This document shows, one piece after another, positions 27,386 through 35,786 of a stretch of 64,000 bases of DNA. Source of the stretch: CAZMVY01 sp964617875 (lineage in GTDB: Bacteria > Planctomycetota > Phycisphaerae > UBA1845 > PWPN01). A model generated the notes under the pieces. It saw nothing but the letters and a program-made list of their open reading frames with translations, was not told where the DNA came from and ran no database searches. The DNA lies in NCBI GenBank assembly GCA_964617875.1, contig CAZUAI010000003.1, positions 1 to 64,000 on the forward strand, read 5' to 3'. The first letter of the stretch is position 1; each line of letters opens with the position of its first letter. A program made the translations under genes and the position numbers.

Positions 27386-29721
27386 GCACCGTCTCCCCGC
27401 CGTCCGAGGCCCCGCCGGTCCGCCCGCTCGACGTCCCGCCGAGCCAGACGCCCTTCCCGGAACGCACCACCGGTCCGGTCGGCAAATCGCTCGATCGCAT
27501 CGACGGACCGGAGAAGGCACTGGGCACGGCGCTCTACGGCGCCGACCTGCTCGCCCGCGAGGCCGACCTCTTCGCCCGCGTCGTCCGATCCGAACACGCC
27601 CACGCCGAGATCCTCGAAATTGATCCGACGGCGGCCCTGGTGGTGCCCGGGGTCCTCGGCGTCTACACACACAAGGACGTTCCCGGGACGAACCGGCACG
27701 GGCTGATCCTTCGCGATCACCCGGTGCTGATCGACCACAAGGCGCTCTATCGCGGGGATGCGATTGCGATCGTCGTCGCCGAGACGGAACGGGTGCTCGG
27801 CGACGCCTGCGCGGCCGTCAAGGTGCGGTACAAGCCGCTGCCGGTCATCGGCACGATCGACGCGGCCCTGGCCCCCGGCGCCCCCCTGCTCCACCCGAGC
27901 GGCAACGTCATGGGCGGCAAGCGGATCCGCAAGGGCGACGCCGACGCCGCGCTCGCCGGCAGCGATGTCATCGTCGAGGACACGTTCCAGACGCAGACGG
28001 TCGATCATGCGTTCCTCGACCTCGAGGCCGGCGTCGCCCGCTGGGACGGGCAAACGCTCACGATCCGCGCCAGCGGCCAGTGGGTCCACGAAGAACGGCG
28101 GCTCACCGCGTTGGCGCTGGGGCTGCCGGTCGAATGCGTCCGCATCATCCAGCCCGCCACGGGCGGAGCCTTCGGCGGGCGCGAGGACATCAGCATCCAG
28201 ATCCACCTGGGCCTTGCCGCGCTGAAGCACCCGAACCAGACCGTGGCAATGCGCTACTCCCGCGAAGAGTCGATGCGGGCCCGCCACAAGCGCCACGCGA
28301 TGCGGATCCACTACACGCTCGGCGCGACGAGCGACGGCACGCTGACGGCGGCGAAGGTCGTCGTCTACAGCGACGAGGGCGCGTACGCCTCGACGGGCCC
28401 CGCCGTGCTGCGGAAGGCCGCCAGCCACGCGACGGGGCCGTACCGGGTGCCGAACGTCCACGTGGACGTGTACGGCGTACACACGAACAACAACCCGACG
28501 GGCGCCATGCGCGGCTTCGGCAGTGCGCAGATGGCCATCGCCTACGAAGGCATGATCGACCGGCTCGCCGCGCGGCTGGGCATGGACCGCGTCGAGGTGC
28601 GGCGGAAGAATCTGATCGGCCCGGGCGACGAAGTGACGACGGGGCAGCGGATCCCCGAGCCCACGGCGCGAGCGTGCATGGAGGCGGCACTGCAGCGGTT
28701 TCGGGAACAGACGCCGGCGGCGCTGCTCCCCCCCCACCTGAAGCGCGGATGGGGGTTGAGCGTCATCTGCTTCGGCCTCGGCTACGGGGACGGCTTTCCG
28801 GACGCCTCGCGGGCGCGGGTGCGGCTGGCCGACGACGGCTTCGTCGAGGTCTACACCGGCGGCGTCGAGTACGGCCAGGGCCTGCTGACCGTGATGTCGC
28901 AGATCGCGGCCGAGGAACTCGGCGTGCCGCTCTCGCGGACGCGGATCATCTGGGCCGACACGCAGCGGACGAACGAGTCGGGCTCGTCGTCCGCCTCGCG
29001 CCAGACGTTCTTCACGGGCAACGCCGTCAAGCTCGCCGCGAGCGAGCTTCGCGAACAGATCCTCGACGTCGCGGGCGCGTTCCTCCGCATTCATCCGCAC
29101 GAGATCGAACTGCGCGACGGCGTCGCCCGCGGCCGGCAGGACCCGAACCGGCACGTGGCGCTGAGCGACCTCGCGGCCGCCGGCCGGCAACGCGGCTACG
29201 GGCTGGAAGCGACCGGCCTGTTCAAACCACGGACCGTCTGCGAGCAGTTCGACACGGGGCAGAGCCCGCGATCGTTCATCACGTACCTTTTCGGGGCGCA
29301 CATCACCCAGGTGCTCGTGGACACCGAGACCGGCGAGGTCCGCGTCGAGCGGCACATCGCCTGCCACGACGTCGGCCGGGCGATCAATCCGACGCTCGTC
29401 GAGGGCCAGATCGCCGGCGGCGCGGCGCAGGGGATCGGCATGGCGATCATGGAAGAGGTCGTGATGCACGAGGGGCGAATGCTCAACCCCGGGTTCACCG
29501 ACTACATCCTGCCGACGATCCGCGACGTGCCGCCGGTCGAGTGCGTCATCCTTGAACACGACGATCCCGCCGGCCCGTTCGGCGCGCACGGCGTGGGCGA
29601 GCCGCCACTGATCGGCGCGACGCCGGCGGTGCTCAGCGCCATCGCCGACGCAATCGGCCGGTTCCCCCGCCAGACACCGTGCACGCCGGAGCGGCTGTGG
29701 AGACTGATGAGCGGAGGGTAG
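27382..29721 (+). CDS. Molybdenum hydroxylase large (Mo-cofactor) subunit, XDH-like
   Basis: The 779-residue catalytic subunit that binds molybdopterin cytosine dinucleotide and hydroxylates its substrate with water-derived oxygen. Features include 'GKSLDRIDGPEKALGTALYG', 'DAFQTQ'-type region 'FQTQTVDHAFLDLEAGVARW', 'PATGGAFGGREDISIQIHLG', 'NPTGAMRGFGSAQMAIAYEG', 'GGVEYGQGLLTVMSQIAAEE', and 'GAHGVGEPPLIGATPAVLSA' with the catalytic Glu of the GEPP motif. The AMRGFG loop fits xanthine/aldehyde/aromatic hydroxylases; the AYxCSFR loop of form I CO dehydrogenase is absent. The substrate is unknown. Maturation factors (XdhC/MobA-like) are not nearby. GAGGTG lies six bases before the ATG. Confidence 0.93.
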   Translation: MSTVSPPSEAPPVRPLDVPPSQTPFPERTTGPVGKSLDRIDGPEKALGTALYGADLLAREADLFARVVRSEHAHAEILEIDPTAALVVPGVLGVYTHKDVPGTNRHGLILRDHPVLIDHKALYRGDAIAIVVAETERVLGDACAAVKVRYKPLPVIGTIDAALAPGAPLLHPSGNVMGGKRIRKGDADAALAGSDVIVEDTFQTQTVDHAFLDLEAGVARWDGQTLTIRASGQWVHEERRLTALALGLPVECVRIIQPATGGAFGGREDISIQIHLGLAALKHPNQTVAMRYSREESMRARHKRHAMRIHYTLGATSDGTLTAAKVVVYSDEGAYASTGPAVLRKAASHATGPYRVPNVHVDVYGVHTNNNPTGAMRGFGSAQMAIAYEGMIDRLAARLGMDRVEVRRKNLIGPGDEVTTGQRIPEPTARACMEAALQRFREQTPAALLPPHLKRGWGLSVICFGLGYGDGFPDASRARVRLADDGFVEVYTGGVEYGQGLLTVMSQIAAEELGVPLSRTRIIWADTQRTNESGSSSASRQTFFTGNAVKLAASELREQILDVAGAFLRIHPHEIELRDGVARGRQDPNRHVALSDLAAAGRQRGYGLEATGLFKPRTVCEQFDTGQSPRSFITYLFGAHITQVLVDTETGEVRVERHIACHDVGRAINPTLVEGQIAGGAAQGIGMAIMEEVVMHEGRMLNPGFTDYILPTIRDVPPVECVILEHDDPAGPFGAHGVGEPPLIGATPAVLSAIADAIGRFPRQTPCTPERLWRLMSGG

Positions 29722-29726
29722 GAGCC

Positions 29727-29741
29727 CCCGGTCTGTCCGGG
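29727..29741. terminator. Small hairpin between convergent genes
   Basis: CCCGG (29727-29731) and CCGGG (29737-29741) can pair around a TCTGT loop in the 40-bp gap between the large-subunit stop and the kinase stop. There is no T-run, so termination is only a guess from position. Confidence 0.3.
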
Positions 29742-29761
29742 AAGCGGGTTGTTGCGGCCCG

Positions 29762-32287
29762 TCAGACCGGCGCGCCGGCGGGGACCTCGCCGCGGATAAA
29801 CATCTGCAGCGTCGCCATGAGCTTCCTTCGATCGATGGGCTTGACGAGGTACTCGTCGCACCCGGCATTGATGCACTTGCCGCGGTCGGCGGCCATGGCG
29901 TGCGCCGTCAGGGCGATGACCGGCCCCGCGTAGCCCTTCTCGCGAAGCATCGTGGTGGCCTGGTAGCCGTCCATGATGGGCATCTGCATGTCCATGAGGA
30001 TGATGTCGAAGGGCCGGCCGGCGTCCCGCGCGGCGAGAGCGCTCTCGACGGCCCGCTGTCCGTTGTCGACGATCTCGACCTCCGCTCCGGCCTTGCGGAG
30101 CAGGAACGAGATCAGCCGCTGATTGTCGGGCCCGTCCTCCGCCAGGAGCACGCGGCACGCCAGCCGGTCCTGCACCGGGGGCGCCGGCTTCACCGGCTCC
30201 GTGACCACGAGCGTCTCGGACATCGGGTTCTCGATCATGCGGACGCCGTCCAGCGGGCCCGTGGCGACCGTCGCGCGGAACCGGGTGCCGACACCCGGCT
30301 GGCTTTCCGCCACGATCACGTCGCCGCCGAGCATCTGGCCCAATCGCTTGCTGATGGCGAGCCCGAGCCCCGTGCCGCCGAACTTCCGGGCCATCGACGT
30401 GTCGGCCTGCGTGAAGGGCCGGAAGAGTTCCTGCGTCTGTTCGGGCGTCATCCCGATGCCCGTGTCGATGACGTCGAACTGCATTCGCGGCGGATCGCCC
30501 GGCACGAACTGGGCGATCAGGCGGACGCTGCCGGCCTCCGTGAACTTGATCGCGTTGCCGAGCAGGTTGATGAGGATCTGGCGCAGCCGCGTCGGGTCGG
30601 TGTGGATCGTCTCGGGGATGGCCCCGACGTATTCCACGCCGAATGCGAGGCCGCGTGCCTCGGTCCGCACCTTCACGAGGGAGGCGACCTCGGCGATGAT
30701 CCGGCACGGTGAGCACGCGGTCTCCTCCATGACCATCTTGCCGGCCTCGATCTTCGAGATGTCCAGGATGTCGTTGATGATCGTCAGCAGGTGCTCGCCG
30801 TTTCGCCGCACGGTCTGCACGTGGTCCACCCGATCGCTGGGCGAGAGGTTCGGGTCGAGCAGGAGATCCGTGTAGCCCAGGATCGCCGTCATCGGCGTGC
30901 GGATCTCGTGGCTCATGTTGGCGAGGAACTCGCTCTTCGCCTGGCTGGCCGCTTCGGCCGCCGTCTTCGCCTCCTCCAGCGCCCGGTTGATGCCCTCCAG
31001 TTCCTGCCCCTGCGCCTGCAACTGCTCCTTCTGCGCCTCGAGTTCCATGTTCGCCGCCCGCACCGACGCGGCATACTCCCGAAGCTGCTGCTCCGCACGC
31101 TTCAGGTCCGTGATATTCACGAAGCTCTCGAGCAGATACGTCCGGCCGCCACGCAGCACCGGCGCCACGCTCTTGAGGACGGGAATCTGCTTCCCGTGCG
31201 ACGTGGTGACGAAGCACTCCGTCGCCTCGAGATGCATATGCTCGTTCGACACCGCGCATTCGTCGAGATCGGCCGGACAGATGCAGCCCGCGCACGCCAA
31301 ACCGATGGTGTCTTCCTTTCGTCGTGCCAGCATCTGCAGCGCGAACGCGTTCGCGTCCACAATGGTTCGCGAGTCCGGGTCGATGACGACGATCCCCGCA
31401 TGTACCGAGTCGAACACCGACCGGGCGTACGCCTCGCTTTCCGCGAGCGCCGCCGTACGCTCCGAAACCTGCGCCTCCAGGTTCTCCGTATACCCCTGGA
31501 GCGAGTGCGCCATGTGATTGAAGACCTTCGCCAGAATCCCGATCTCCCCCACCGCCTGTTCGCGGGCCCGTTTTGTGAAATCGCCGTCTGCGATCGCCGT
31601 CGCCGTGTGTACGAGGTCGAGCACCGGCGTCAGGAGCTGCCGCATCATCAGCACCGTGGCCCCGATGCCCACCACGACCACGATGACGGCGATGACCGCG
31701 CCCGACATCATCCCCGCCATCAGCTCTTCGTGAACCTGCTTCAGGCTGTACGTCAGCGCGATGTAGCCGATGGGCGCGCCGGCACCGCCGCGTGCCGGCC
31801 GCGTCGTAGCCGCGCCCTCGTCCGGGGCGATGCCGAGGTCAAGGTCGTCCGTCTCGGGCCAGATCGGCGCGACCACGAGCAGCTGCGAGGCCGTCTGCTC
31901 CACCCTCGCCGCGTCGCGGTCCACTTTGCCACCGAGCGGCCTGGCGTAGTCCAGGGTCGCCTCCTGGGCAAACCGCGGATCCCGCCGGAGGCTCGACAGC
32001 ACCCTTCCCCGGGTATCGATCAGTTCCGCGACCTGCACCGCCTGATCGCTCTCCGCCGCCTGAAGGACATGCGCCATCGCCTTGGCGTCATTAAGAAGGA
32101 TCGCAGGCTCGGCGCTGTAACCTATTGATTTGCAATAGGTTTGCGCATGGCTCCGCACGCGACTTACGGAGCCTTGATAGTCCCGCCAGAGCAGTGCCGC
32201 CCCCAACAGGCTAACCGTGCCGAGGATCAGCAACACGCAGAAGGCAATAGCCCGGGCCTGGAGGCCCCACGGGTTCGTTTGCTGCAT
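29762..32287 (-). CDS. Membrane hybrid histidine kinase (CHASE8-like, HAMP, PAS, HisKA, HATPase, REC)
   Basis: An 841-residue hybrid sensor kinase. TM1 (about 12-34) and TM2 (about 193-215) bracket a periplasmic domain of about 160 residues. Its 'SIGYSAEPAILLNDAKAMAH' and following 'AELIDTRGRVLSSLRR' look CHASE8-like. HAMP follows (216-268), then a PAS domain (284-395) with a Cys-rich insert 'CAGCICPADLDEC' (332-344) and a coiled coil (395-450). Next come HisKA with His460 in 'NMSHEIRTPMTAILG', an HATPase with 'NLLGNAIKFT', 'DTGIGM' and 'GGTGLGL', and a receiver (710-830) with phosphoacceptor Asp766 in 'DIILMDMQMPIMDG'. There is no output domain, so a phosphorelay partner is needed. It diverges from the SBP/TonB-receptor operon (362-bp spacer), the only nearby candidate target or signal source. 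The PAS cysteines suggest redox or metal sensing. Confidence 0.93.
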   Translation of the reverse strand: MQQTNPWGLQARAIAFCVLLILGTVSLLGAALLWRDYQGSVSRVRSHAQTYCKSIGYSAEPAILLNDAKAMAHVLQAAESDQAVQVAELIDTRGRVLSSLRRDPRFAQEATLDYARPLGGKVDRDAARVEQTASQLLVVAPIWPETDDLDLGIAPDEGAATTRPARGGAGAPIGYIALTYSLKQVHEELMAGMMSGAVIAVIVVVVGIGATVLMMRQLLTPVLDLVHTATAIADGDFTKRAREQAVGEIGILAKVFNHMAHSLQGYTENLEAQVSERTAALAESEAYARSVFDSVHAGIVVIDPDSRTIVDANAFALQMLARRKEDTIGLACAGCICPADLDECAVSNEHMHLEATECFVTTSHGKQIPVLKSVAPVLRGGRTYLLESFVNITDLKRAEQQLREYAASVRAANMELEAQKEQLQAQGQELEGINRALEEAKTAAEAASQAKSEFLANMSHEIRTPMTAILGYTDLLLDPNLSPSDRVDHVQTVRRNGEHLLTIINDILDISKIEAGKMVMEETACSPCRIIAEVASLVKVRTEARGLAFGVEYVGAIPETIHTDPTRLRQILINLLGNAIKFTEAGSVRLIAQFVPGDPPRMQFDVIDTGIGMTPEQTQELFRPFTQADTSMARKFGGTGLGLAISKRLGQMLGGDVIVAESQPGVGTRFRATVATGPLDGVRMIENPMSETLVVTEPVKPAPPVQDRLACRVLLAEDGPDNQRLISFLLRKAGAEVEIVDNGQRAVESALAARDAGRPFDIILMDMQMPIMDGYQATTMLREKGYAGPVIALTAHAMAADRGKCINAGCDEYLVKPIDRRKLMATLQMFIRGEVPAGAPV

Positions 32288-32649
32288 CGGATCCGTCCCG
32301 CGTGAGCAGGTATTACCCTATCCCACGCCCCATGGCATCGGGCAGACTGAGGGATGGCGCGGCCCATCCCTGTAGACTGTCCCGGCTATCCATCGGTATC
32401 TTCGACCCTCCAATTGTGTTGTTTGCCCTGCTTCAAGGGTTTGCAAACGGCGGCCGCTGACGGACAATCGTCAGAACGCATTGCAAGCCCATGCATCGAT
32501 CGTAGAAGCCTTTTTTCTGGACTAAAACAACAACGGAACAGGCAGGATGTGCCGATAATAGCGGCAGTGGCCGGATCGAACGGGGAAACCACCGGCCATG
32601 GAGCTACGGCAACACGGCGCGGCCTTTCAGCTACTGCTGATTGGGTTGA
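32288..32649. promoter_or_regulatory. Divergent control region between hybrid kinase and TonB-receptor operon
   Basis: These 362 bases separate the two divergent units and look less GC-rich than the neighbours, as expected for a promoter region. Notable elements are CCCTGCTTCAAGGG near 32428-32442, GACGGACAATCGTC near 32459-32472, and a T-run CCTTTTTTCTGG near 32508-32519. One rightward frame (32354-32668) is open but has no ribosome-binding site and no family resemblance. I cannot define a -10/-35 pair with confidence. I looked for a cobalamin-riboswitch signature and found none. Confidence 0.45.
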
Positions 32650-33726
32650 ATGGCTCTCAATCGTATGACCCAACCCGTGCGGGGATTCGTCCCCGTTGGC
32701 ATTGCGTTCCTCGTGCTTGGGGCCACATCGGCAGCCCAAGCGGCACCGTCCGCCAAGCCCGGCGCGACTGTGGGCATTCTCTTCACACCCTACAAGACCT
32801 ATCGCGATGCGGCATCCGAAATGCAGTCGGTTCTGACGGCGGACGGTTATCGGTGCGTGCTCGCCGAGTTGCCTGCGGACAGCGAGCGGTCGAGTGAGGA
32901 GGGCCCACCTGCAACGCGTGGGCCGGCCACAGCGAGCGTACCGGGATCCTCGGTTCCCGCCGTGCGGTTGGCCTCCGCAACAGAGGCCGCCCTGCGGACG
33001 ATCACCGATGCGAAGCCCGCCGTCGTTGTCGCGTGCGGGGCCACGGCCACATCCCTGGCGTTGAGCGTAATCCCCAAGGTGCCGGTCGTCTTCTGCCTGG
33101 TCCCCAACGCCCTGGACATGCCTTTTCTGGAAGCGGACAGTCCGGACCGTTCCCGCGTCGTCGGCGTGACGACCGATGTTTCGCCCGCGGACCAGGTGAC
33201 GTGGATGGCACGCCTGTGTCCCAATGCGCGGAACATCGGGGTGTTGTGCAGCGAGCGCTCCCGGCGTACGGCCGAGGCCCTTCGGGCGGCGGCGCAGCAG
33301 CGGAGCATCGCGGTACAGATCATCGAAGCGAACAAGGACGAGTTTCCGAAGGCCGTGGAGGCGCTCAACAGCAAGGGCTGCACAGGCATGCTCATGCTGC
33401 CCGACGCCGCCATCTACAACTCGGCCAACGTGCAGCGGTTGCTCCTCTGGGGCATCCGGCAGCAGAAGCCGGTGTTTGCGTTTTCGGCGAACATCGTGAA
33501 GGCCGGCGCCTTCGCGGGGCAGTACGCCGACACCGAGGCACTCGGGAAGCAAACGATCGAACTCGTTCGCAAGGTACTGAAGGGAACAGACGCCTCGACG
33601 GCGCGGCCGGAGTACCCGCGGCAGGTACAAACGGCGATCAACGAGCGTACGGCCGAGATGATCGGAGTGTCGATCAGCAGTGACGTCCTTGCCGGCGTGT
33701 CGCAGCGCTATGGGAAGGCTCAATAG
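32650..33726 (+). CDS. Periplasmic ABC-type substrate-binding protein 1 (PF04392/COG2984 type)
   Basis: A 358-residue exported type I periplasmic-binding-fold protein of the ABC_sub_bind (COG2984) family. A signal peptide ('VGIAFLVLGATSAAQAAPS') precedes 'TVGILFTPYKTYRDAASEM'. The two-lobed core includes 'AKPAVVVACGATATSLAL', 'VPVVFCLVPNALDMPFLEA', 'RNIGVLCSERSRRTAEALR', 'IIEANKDEFPKAVEALNSKG' and 'MLMLPDAAIYNSANVQRLLL'. The family is usually paired with a permease and an ATPase, but none is near. The first receptor gene begins 11 bp downstream, so it heads the array. Its partner may instead be the divergent kinase. Start choice: ATG 32650 or ATG 32665, neither with a clear ribosome-binding site. 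Confidence 0.88.
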   Translation: MALNRMTQPVRGFVPVGIAFLVLGATSAAQAAPSAKPGATVGILFTPYKTYRDAASEMQSVLTADGYRCVLAELPADSERSSEEGPPATRGPATASVPGSSVPAVRLASATEAALRTITDAKPAVVVACGATATSLALSVIPKVPVVFCLVPNALDMPFLEADSPDRSRVVGVTTDVSPADQVTWMARLCPNARNIGVLCSERSRRTAEALRAAAQQRSIAVQIIEANKDEFPKAVEALNSKGCTGMLMLPDAAIYNSANVQRLLLWGIRQQKPVFAFSANIVKAGAFAGQYADTEALGKQTIELVRKVLKGTDASTARPEYPRQVQTAINERTAEMIGVSISSDVLAGVSQRYGKAQ

Positions 33727-33737
33727 CAGGGTCGGCA

Positions 33738-35786
33738 ATGTCCACGACGTTCCATGCGCAGTCCCGTCAAACGCTTCGCGTTCGGGCGAGGTTGTGGCTG
33801 CTGGCGGCGGCCTGGCTCGCCTGCGGCGGGTCGGCGTCGCCCGGGGCGGAGCCGGCTCCGGCCTCACAGCCATCGGGCCAGGCGACGCAAGCGTGGCGAA
33901 GGACGGAGGTCGAAGACATCAGCTTGTTCGAGCTTGACGTGCCCACGGTCGTGACGGCTTCGCGACGGCGGCAGGCTGCAGCAGACCTTCCGTATGCCGT
34001 CAGCGTAATCACGGCCGAAGACATCCGGCATTCCGGGGCGCGATCCGTGCCGGACGCGCTTCGACTGGCACCGGGCGTGGACGTTGCCGAACTCGCCTAC
34101 GGCACCTACGCGGTCTCACCGCGGGGGTTCCATGCGTACTCGGCCAATGAAGTACTGGTGCTGGTTGACAGCCGGCAGATCTTCGACTCGGTCTACGGGG
34201 GCACGCTGTGGGGCAACTGGCCGTTCCAGCTGGAGGACATCGAACGGATCGAGGTGGTCCGCGGGCCGGGCGGGGTGACCTGGGGGGCGAACACGCTCAA
34301 CGGAGTGATCAACATCATCACGAAGGATCCGAAGGATCAGACGAGCCTGACGAGCACCGGCCAGGGCGGGACACAGGGCACGCACAAGGAACACCTGGGC
34401 TACGCATATTCGGACGGCCCGCTCCGCCTTCGTGTTTCGGGCGAGTACGAGGCCAGCGACGGGTTTCGCGAGGGCGGCTCGATCCTGGGCACACTCGAGG
34501 ACGATTACAAGGCGGGGCGGATGGGCGTGCATGCGATCTACGACGCCGGCCCCAAGGACACCCTGACGCTGTCGGTGGGAAGCGGACTGGTCGATGGCGC
34601 CGAGCCTCCTTCGCCGCTGGCCACGATCGGATCGAGGCAGAATCCCGGGTCGCAGGCGAACTTCTTCCTCGGCAAGTGGGAACACCGGTTTGCCGACGAC
34701 AACCGGCTCAATCTGACCGGCTACGTCAACGACTTCCAGCATTGCCCCGGCATCGCGGCCGCCGACTACCGGTACCAGCAGTTCGCCCTCCAGCTCAACC
34801 ACACGTTCAAGCCGGCCGAGAACCACACGTTCACATGGGGCTTCGACAGCCGATTCGACATCCTCGATGCGTCGTACGCCGATCCCTCCATGCTCGCGAA
34901 GAACTTCGTCAGCACAGGCACCCTGGGTCTTTACGTGCAGGATGAGTGGCAGTTCGCGCCACGGTGGGCGCTGAACCTGGGCAGCCGGATCGACTACGAA
35001 TTCTACGGCGGTTTCGCGCCCAGCGCGCGGGCGGCGCTCTCGCACCAGCTGCCCGACAACGCCTTCGTATACGGCGCGGTATCGCGCGCGTTCTCGATGC
35101 CGCCGGCGGGGCTGCGGCTCCTGGAGATCCCGGAGGTTTTCGGGCTGGCCTACGGCAAGGGCAGCCGCGACATGGACGCGGAGACGGTGATCACCTACGA
35201 GGTGGGCTACCGGAAGCGGTTCTTCGACCGCGTGGAGACGAACCTCTGCGTGTACTGGAACGAGTACGACGCCCTGATCACGGCCAGTCCGAAGCCCGGG
35301 CCGCCGGGCCTCGTCCAGGCAAATTACGACAACCGCGGGGAGGCCTCCACGTACGGGGTGGAGCTTGACGCGAAGTACGCCGTTTCGAAGGAGCTTACCC
35401 TGCTGGGACACTACACCTGCCAGCAGCTCCGATGGGACGCGGCGGTTCCGTACAACGACCGGCTTGCCGTCACACCTCCCAAGCACAAGTTCATGCTCGG
35501 CGCACGGTACGACCCGCTTCCGGATCTGCACCTCTCGTCCCACCTGTACTACGTGGATGCGGTCGAGGCGCCGAATGCGGCGAACCCGCTGGTGCCGCAC
35601 CACATCGCACGGTACTTGCGACTCGACCTTCGCGCGGAGTACGAGTTCTGGAAGAAGCAGGCCTCTGTGGCCGTGGGCGTTCGAAACCTGCTGGACGCGA
35701 ACCATTACGAAGGCGGCGCGCTCGCGGTGAACAGCGCGGAGGTGCCGCGGATGGTGTATGCGGAAGTGAGGTTTGCCTTCAAGTGA
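33738..35786 (+). CDS. TonB-dependent receptor 1 (TBDR1)
   Basis: An outer-membrane, energy-coupled 22-strand-barrel receptor of 682 residues, the first of nine paralogues. It has a signal peptide (about 1-37), a TonB-box-like 'DVPTVVTASRRRQ' (68-80), and a plug domain (about 80-200) with 'ARSVPDALRLAPGVDVAELA', 'LVLVDSRQIFDS' and 'IERIEVVRGPGGVTWGANTL'. The barrel follows. Its strands end in 'RAEYEFWKKQASVAVGVRN' and the C-terminus 'PRMVYAEVRFAFK', a Lys instead of the usual aromatic residue. No SusC-type extra N-terminal domain and no sigma-factor-signalling domain is present, so it is a plain transducer or importer. AGGGTCGGCA precedes the ATG. Its TGA overlaps the next GTG start in GTGA (35783-35786). 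Confidence 0.93.
   Translation: MSTTFHAQSRQTLRVRARLWLLAAAWLACGGSASPGAEPAPASQPSGQATQAWRRTEVEDISLFELDVPTVVTASRRRQAAADLPYAVSVITAEDIRHSGARSVPDALRLAPGVDVAELAYGTYAVSPRGFHAYSANEVLVLVDSRQIFDSVYGGTLWGNWPFQLEDIERIEVVRGPGGVTWGANTLNGVINIITKDPKDQTSLTSTGQGGTQGTHKEHLGYAYSDGPLRLRVSGEYEASDGFREGGSILGTLEDDYKAGRMGVHAIYDAGPKDTLTLSVGSGLVDGAEPPSPLATIGSRQNPGSQANFFLGKWEHRFADDNRLNLTGYVNDFQHCPGIAAADYRYQQFALQLNHTFKPAENHTFTWGFDSRFDILDASYADPSMLAKNFVSTGTLGLYVQDEWQFAPRWALNLGSRIDYEFYGGFAPSARAALSHQLPDNAFVYGAVSRAFSMPPAGLRLLEIPEVFGLAYGKGSRDMDAETVITYEVGYRKRFFDRVETNLCVYWNEYDALITASPKPGPPGLVQANYDNRGEASTYGVELDAKYAVSKELTLLGHYTCQQLRWDAAVPYNDRLAVTPPKHKFMLGARYDPLPDLHLSSHLYYVDAVEAPNAANPLVPHHIARYLRLDLRAEYEFWKKQASVAVGVRNLLDANHYEGGALAVNSAEVPRMVYAEVRFAFK

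Noticed and set aside
27382..29721. Form I aerobic CO dehydrogenase large subunit
   Set aside because: The AYxCSFR active-site loop is absent; AMRGFG is present as in xanthine/aromatic hydroxylases.
32288..32649. Cobalamin riboswitch ahead of the receptor operon
   Set aside because: No B12-box or surrounding stems were recognisable.
32354..32668. 104-codon open frame in the divergent control region
   Set aside because: No ribosome-binding site, no homology-like motifs, and it overlaps the SBP1 start.
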